Positions 5,002 to 5,248 of a stretch of DNA of 5,248 bases are shown in pieces. The position numbers were made by a program, and so were the translations under genes. Origin of the DNA: CAZYEI01 sp964646425 (lineage in GTDB: Bacteria; Bacillota_I; Bacilli_A; RFN20; JAISJY01); NCBI GenBank assembly GCA_964646425.1, contig CAZYEI010000063.1, forward strand, positions 1 to 5,248, written 5' to 3'. A model generated the notes under the pieces. It made no database searches, was not told the origin of the DNA, and worked only from the letters and a program-made list of their open reading frames with translations. Position 1 is the first letter of the stretch; each line of letters starts with the position of its first letter.

Positions 5002-5016
5002 TATAATTGTATACAA
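5002..5016 (+). promoter_or_regulatory. Promoter -10 with an overlapping palindrome ahead of OrfA
   Basis: A perfect TATAAT (5002-5007) is immediately followed by the palindrome TTGTATACAA (5007-5016), which would cover the start of transcription near 5014. The -35 position is weak (around CACAAA, 4979-4984). A transcript from here has a leader of about 22 nt with AGGA (5023-5026) 9 nt before the ATG at 5036, so promoter, leader and gene fit together well. Confidence 0.5.
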
Positions 5017-5035
5017 ATAGAAAGGAAAGATAAAC

Positions 5036-5248
5036 ATGAAATATACAAAATAAGAATGTCTTAATATTGGTAGAGAAATCTATACTCATGTTATTTCTAT
5101 TGGTGAAGCCGCTGATAAGTATGATATAGATTGGTATACTGCTAGAAATCATATGAAAATCTATAAAGATATTAATCATCTCCCACCCATGACTGATGGT
5201 TCCGAACAACTAAAAGCGTTAAATGAAGCAAAGAAAAACAAATTTGAT
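5036..5248 (+). pseudogene. IS3-family OrfA-like helix-turn-helix gene with a stop at codon 6, 3' end outside the window
   Basis: An ATG with AGGAAAG about 9 nt upstream opens MKYTK and then hits TAA at 5051-5053. The same frame then stays open for 65 codons to the window end. The downstream peptide reads as a helix-turn-helix protein: ECLNIGREIYTH (7-18), the HTH IGEAADKYDIDWYTARNHM (22-40), then KIYKDINHLPPM (41-52) and a Lys/Glu-rich segment. This pattern matches what I know of small OrfA proteins of IS3-family elements in gut Bacillota, whose N-terminus is typically MKYT-K-E-E/R-x-L. A single G-to-T change (GAA to TAA) at 5051 would explain the stop. No in-frame ATG, GTG or TTG follows until ATG at 5153, inside the HTH, so reinitiation would give a truncated protein. 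I therefore call it a probable pseudogene; a sequencing error at 5051 is the main alternative. Confidence 0.6.

Larger units (their letters stand above)
4906..5248 (+). mobile_element. Left end of an IS3-family (IS150-like) insertion sequence, cut by the window edge
   Basis: The stretch holds a candidate left terminal repeat (4906-4930), a promoter-like leader with palindromes (4945-5016), and the start of an OrfA-like helix-turn-helix gene (5036 onward). In this family OrfA and OrfB are joined by -1 frameshifting to make the DDE transposase; OrfB and the right end would lie beyond 5248. The insertion lies about 12 bp after the tRNA-Leu terminator, a site where it disrupts no gene. A stop at codon 6 of OrfA suggests this copy may be dead. 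Confidence 0.55.

Noticed and set aside
4879..5064. A 61-codon plus-strand frame starting in the tRNA terminator
   Set aside because: Its start sits in the terminator stem without a ribosome binding site, it runs through the probable IS terminal repeat and palindromes, and its peptide is low-complexity Lys/Ile/His. The competing frame from 5036 has a proper ribosome binding site and a recognisable protein.
4958..5209. An 83-codon minus-strand frame over the IS end
   Set aside because: It is antisense to the OrfA-like frame, with no clear ribosome binding site or known motif.
4748..5248. A tRNA attachment site for an integrative element
   Set aside because: No integrase and no repeat of the tRNA 3' end is visible downstream; the adjacent element looks like an IS3-family insertion, which does not use tRNA genes as attachment sites.

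Overview
The window is strongly AT-rich bacterial DNA, with compact genes, AGGAGG-type ribosome binding sites, TTG/GTG starts and intrinsic hairpin-plus-U-run terminators. Tryptophan is read from TGG, and no gene needs TGA as a sense codon, so code 11 fits better than the mycoplasma code. Together this suggests a low-GC Bacillota or a related Tenericutes-like lineage such as Erysipelotrichia, Acholeplasma-like bacteria or uncultured gut Bacilli. I cannot name a species.

Layout, left to right: the last codons of an upstream gene and its terminator (1-80); a plus-strand gene for a six-helix membrane protein with a helical, TPR-like cytoplasmic tail (120-1343); a convergent minus-strand HAD-IIB/Cof-type phosphatase (1352-2170); a 126-nt divergent promoter region; a plus-strand two-gene operon with a small protein of unknown function (2297-2791) overlapping an NAD-dependent sirtuin deacylase (2778-3512); a convergent minus-strand S66 peptidase (LD-carboxypeptidase/MccF-like, 3517-4545); an intergenic region of about 200 nt holding a good promoter; tRNA-Leu(CAA) (4748-4833) with its terminator; and the left end of an IS3-family (IS150-like) insertion sequence running off the right edge (4906-5248). 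The first gene of the IS carries a stop at codon 6.

The genes do not form one obvious pathway. The HAD enzyme, sirtuin and S66 peptidase are separate housekeeping or salvage functions in separate transcription units. The only clear functional link is the tight, overlapping pair of the unknown small protein and the sirtuin.

Both convergent gene pairs share one perfect hairpin that overlaps the coding ends and has T-rich flanks on both sides, so each probably works as a bidirectional terminator. At the first junction the two palindrome arms encode the same C-terminus (Asn-Ser-Lys-stop) for two unrelated proteins. I found no convincing new multi-gene system. The most promising points are the sirtuin partner protein, the palindrome-encoded C-termini, and the promoter/operator-like palindromes in the IS leader.
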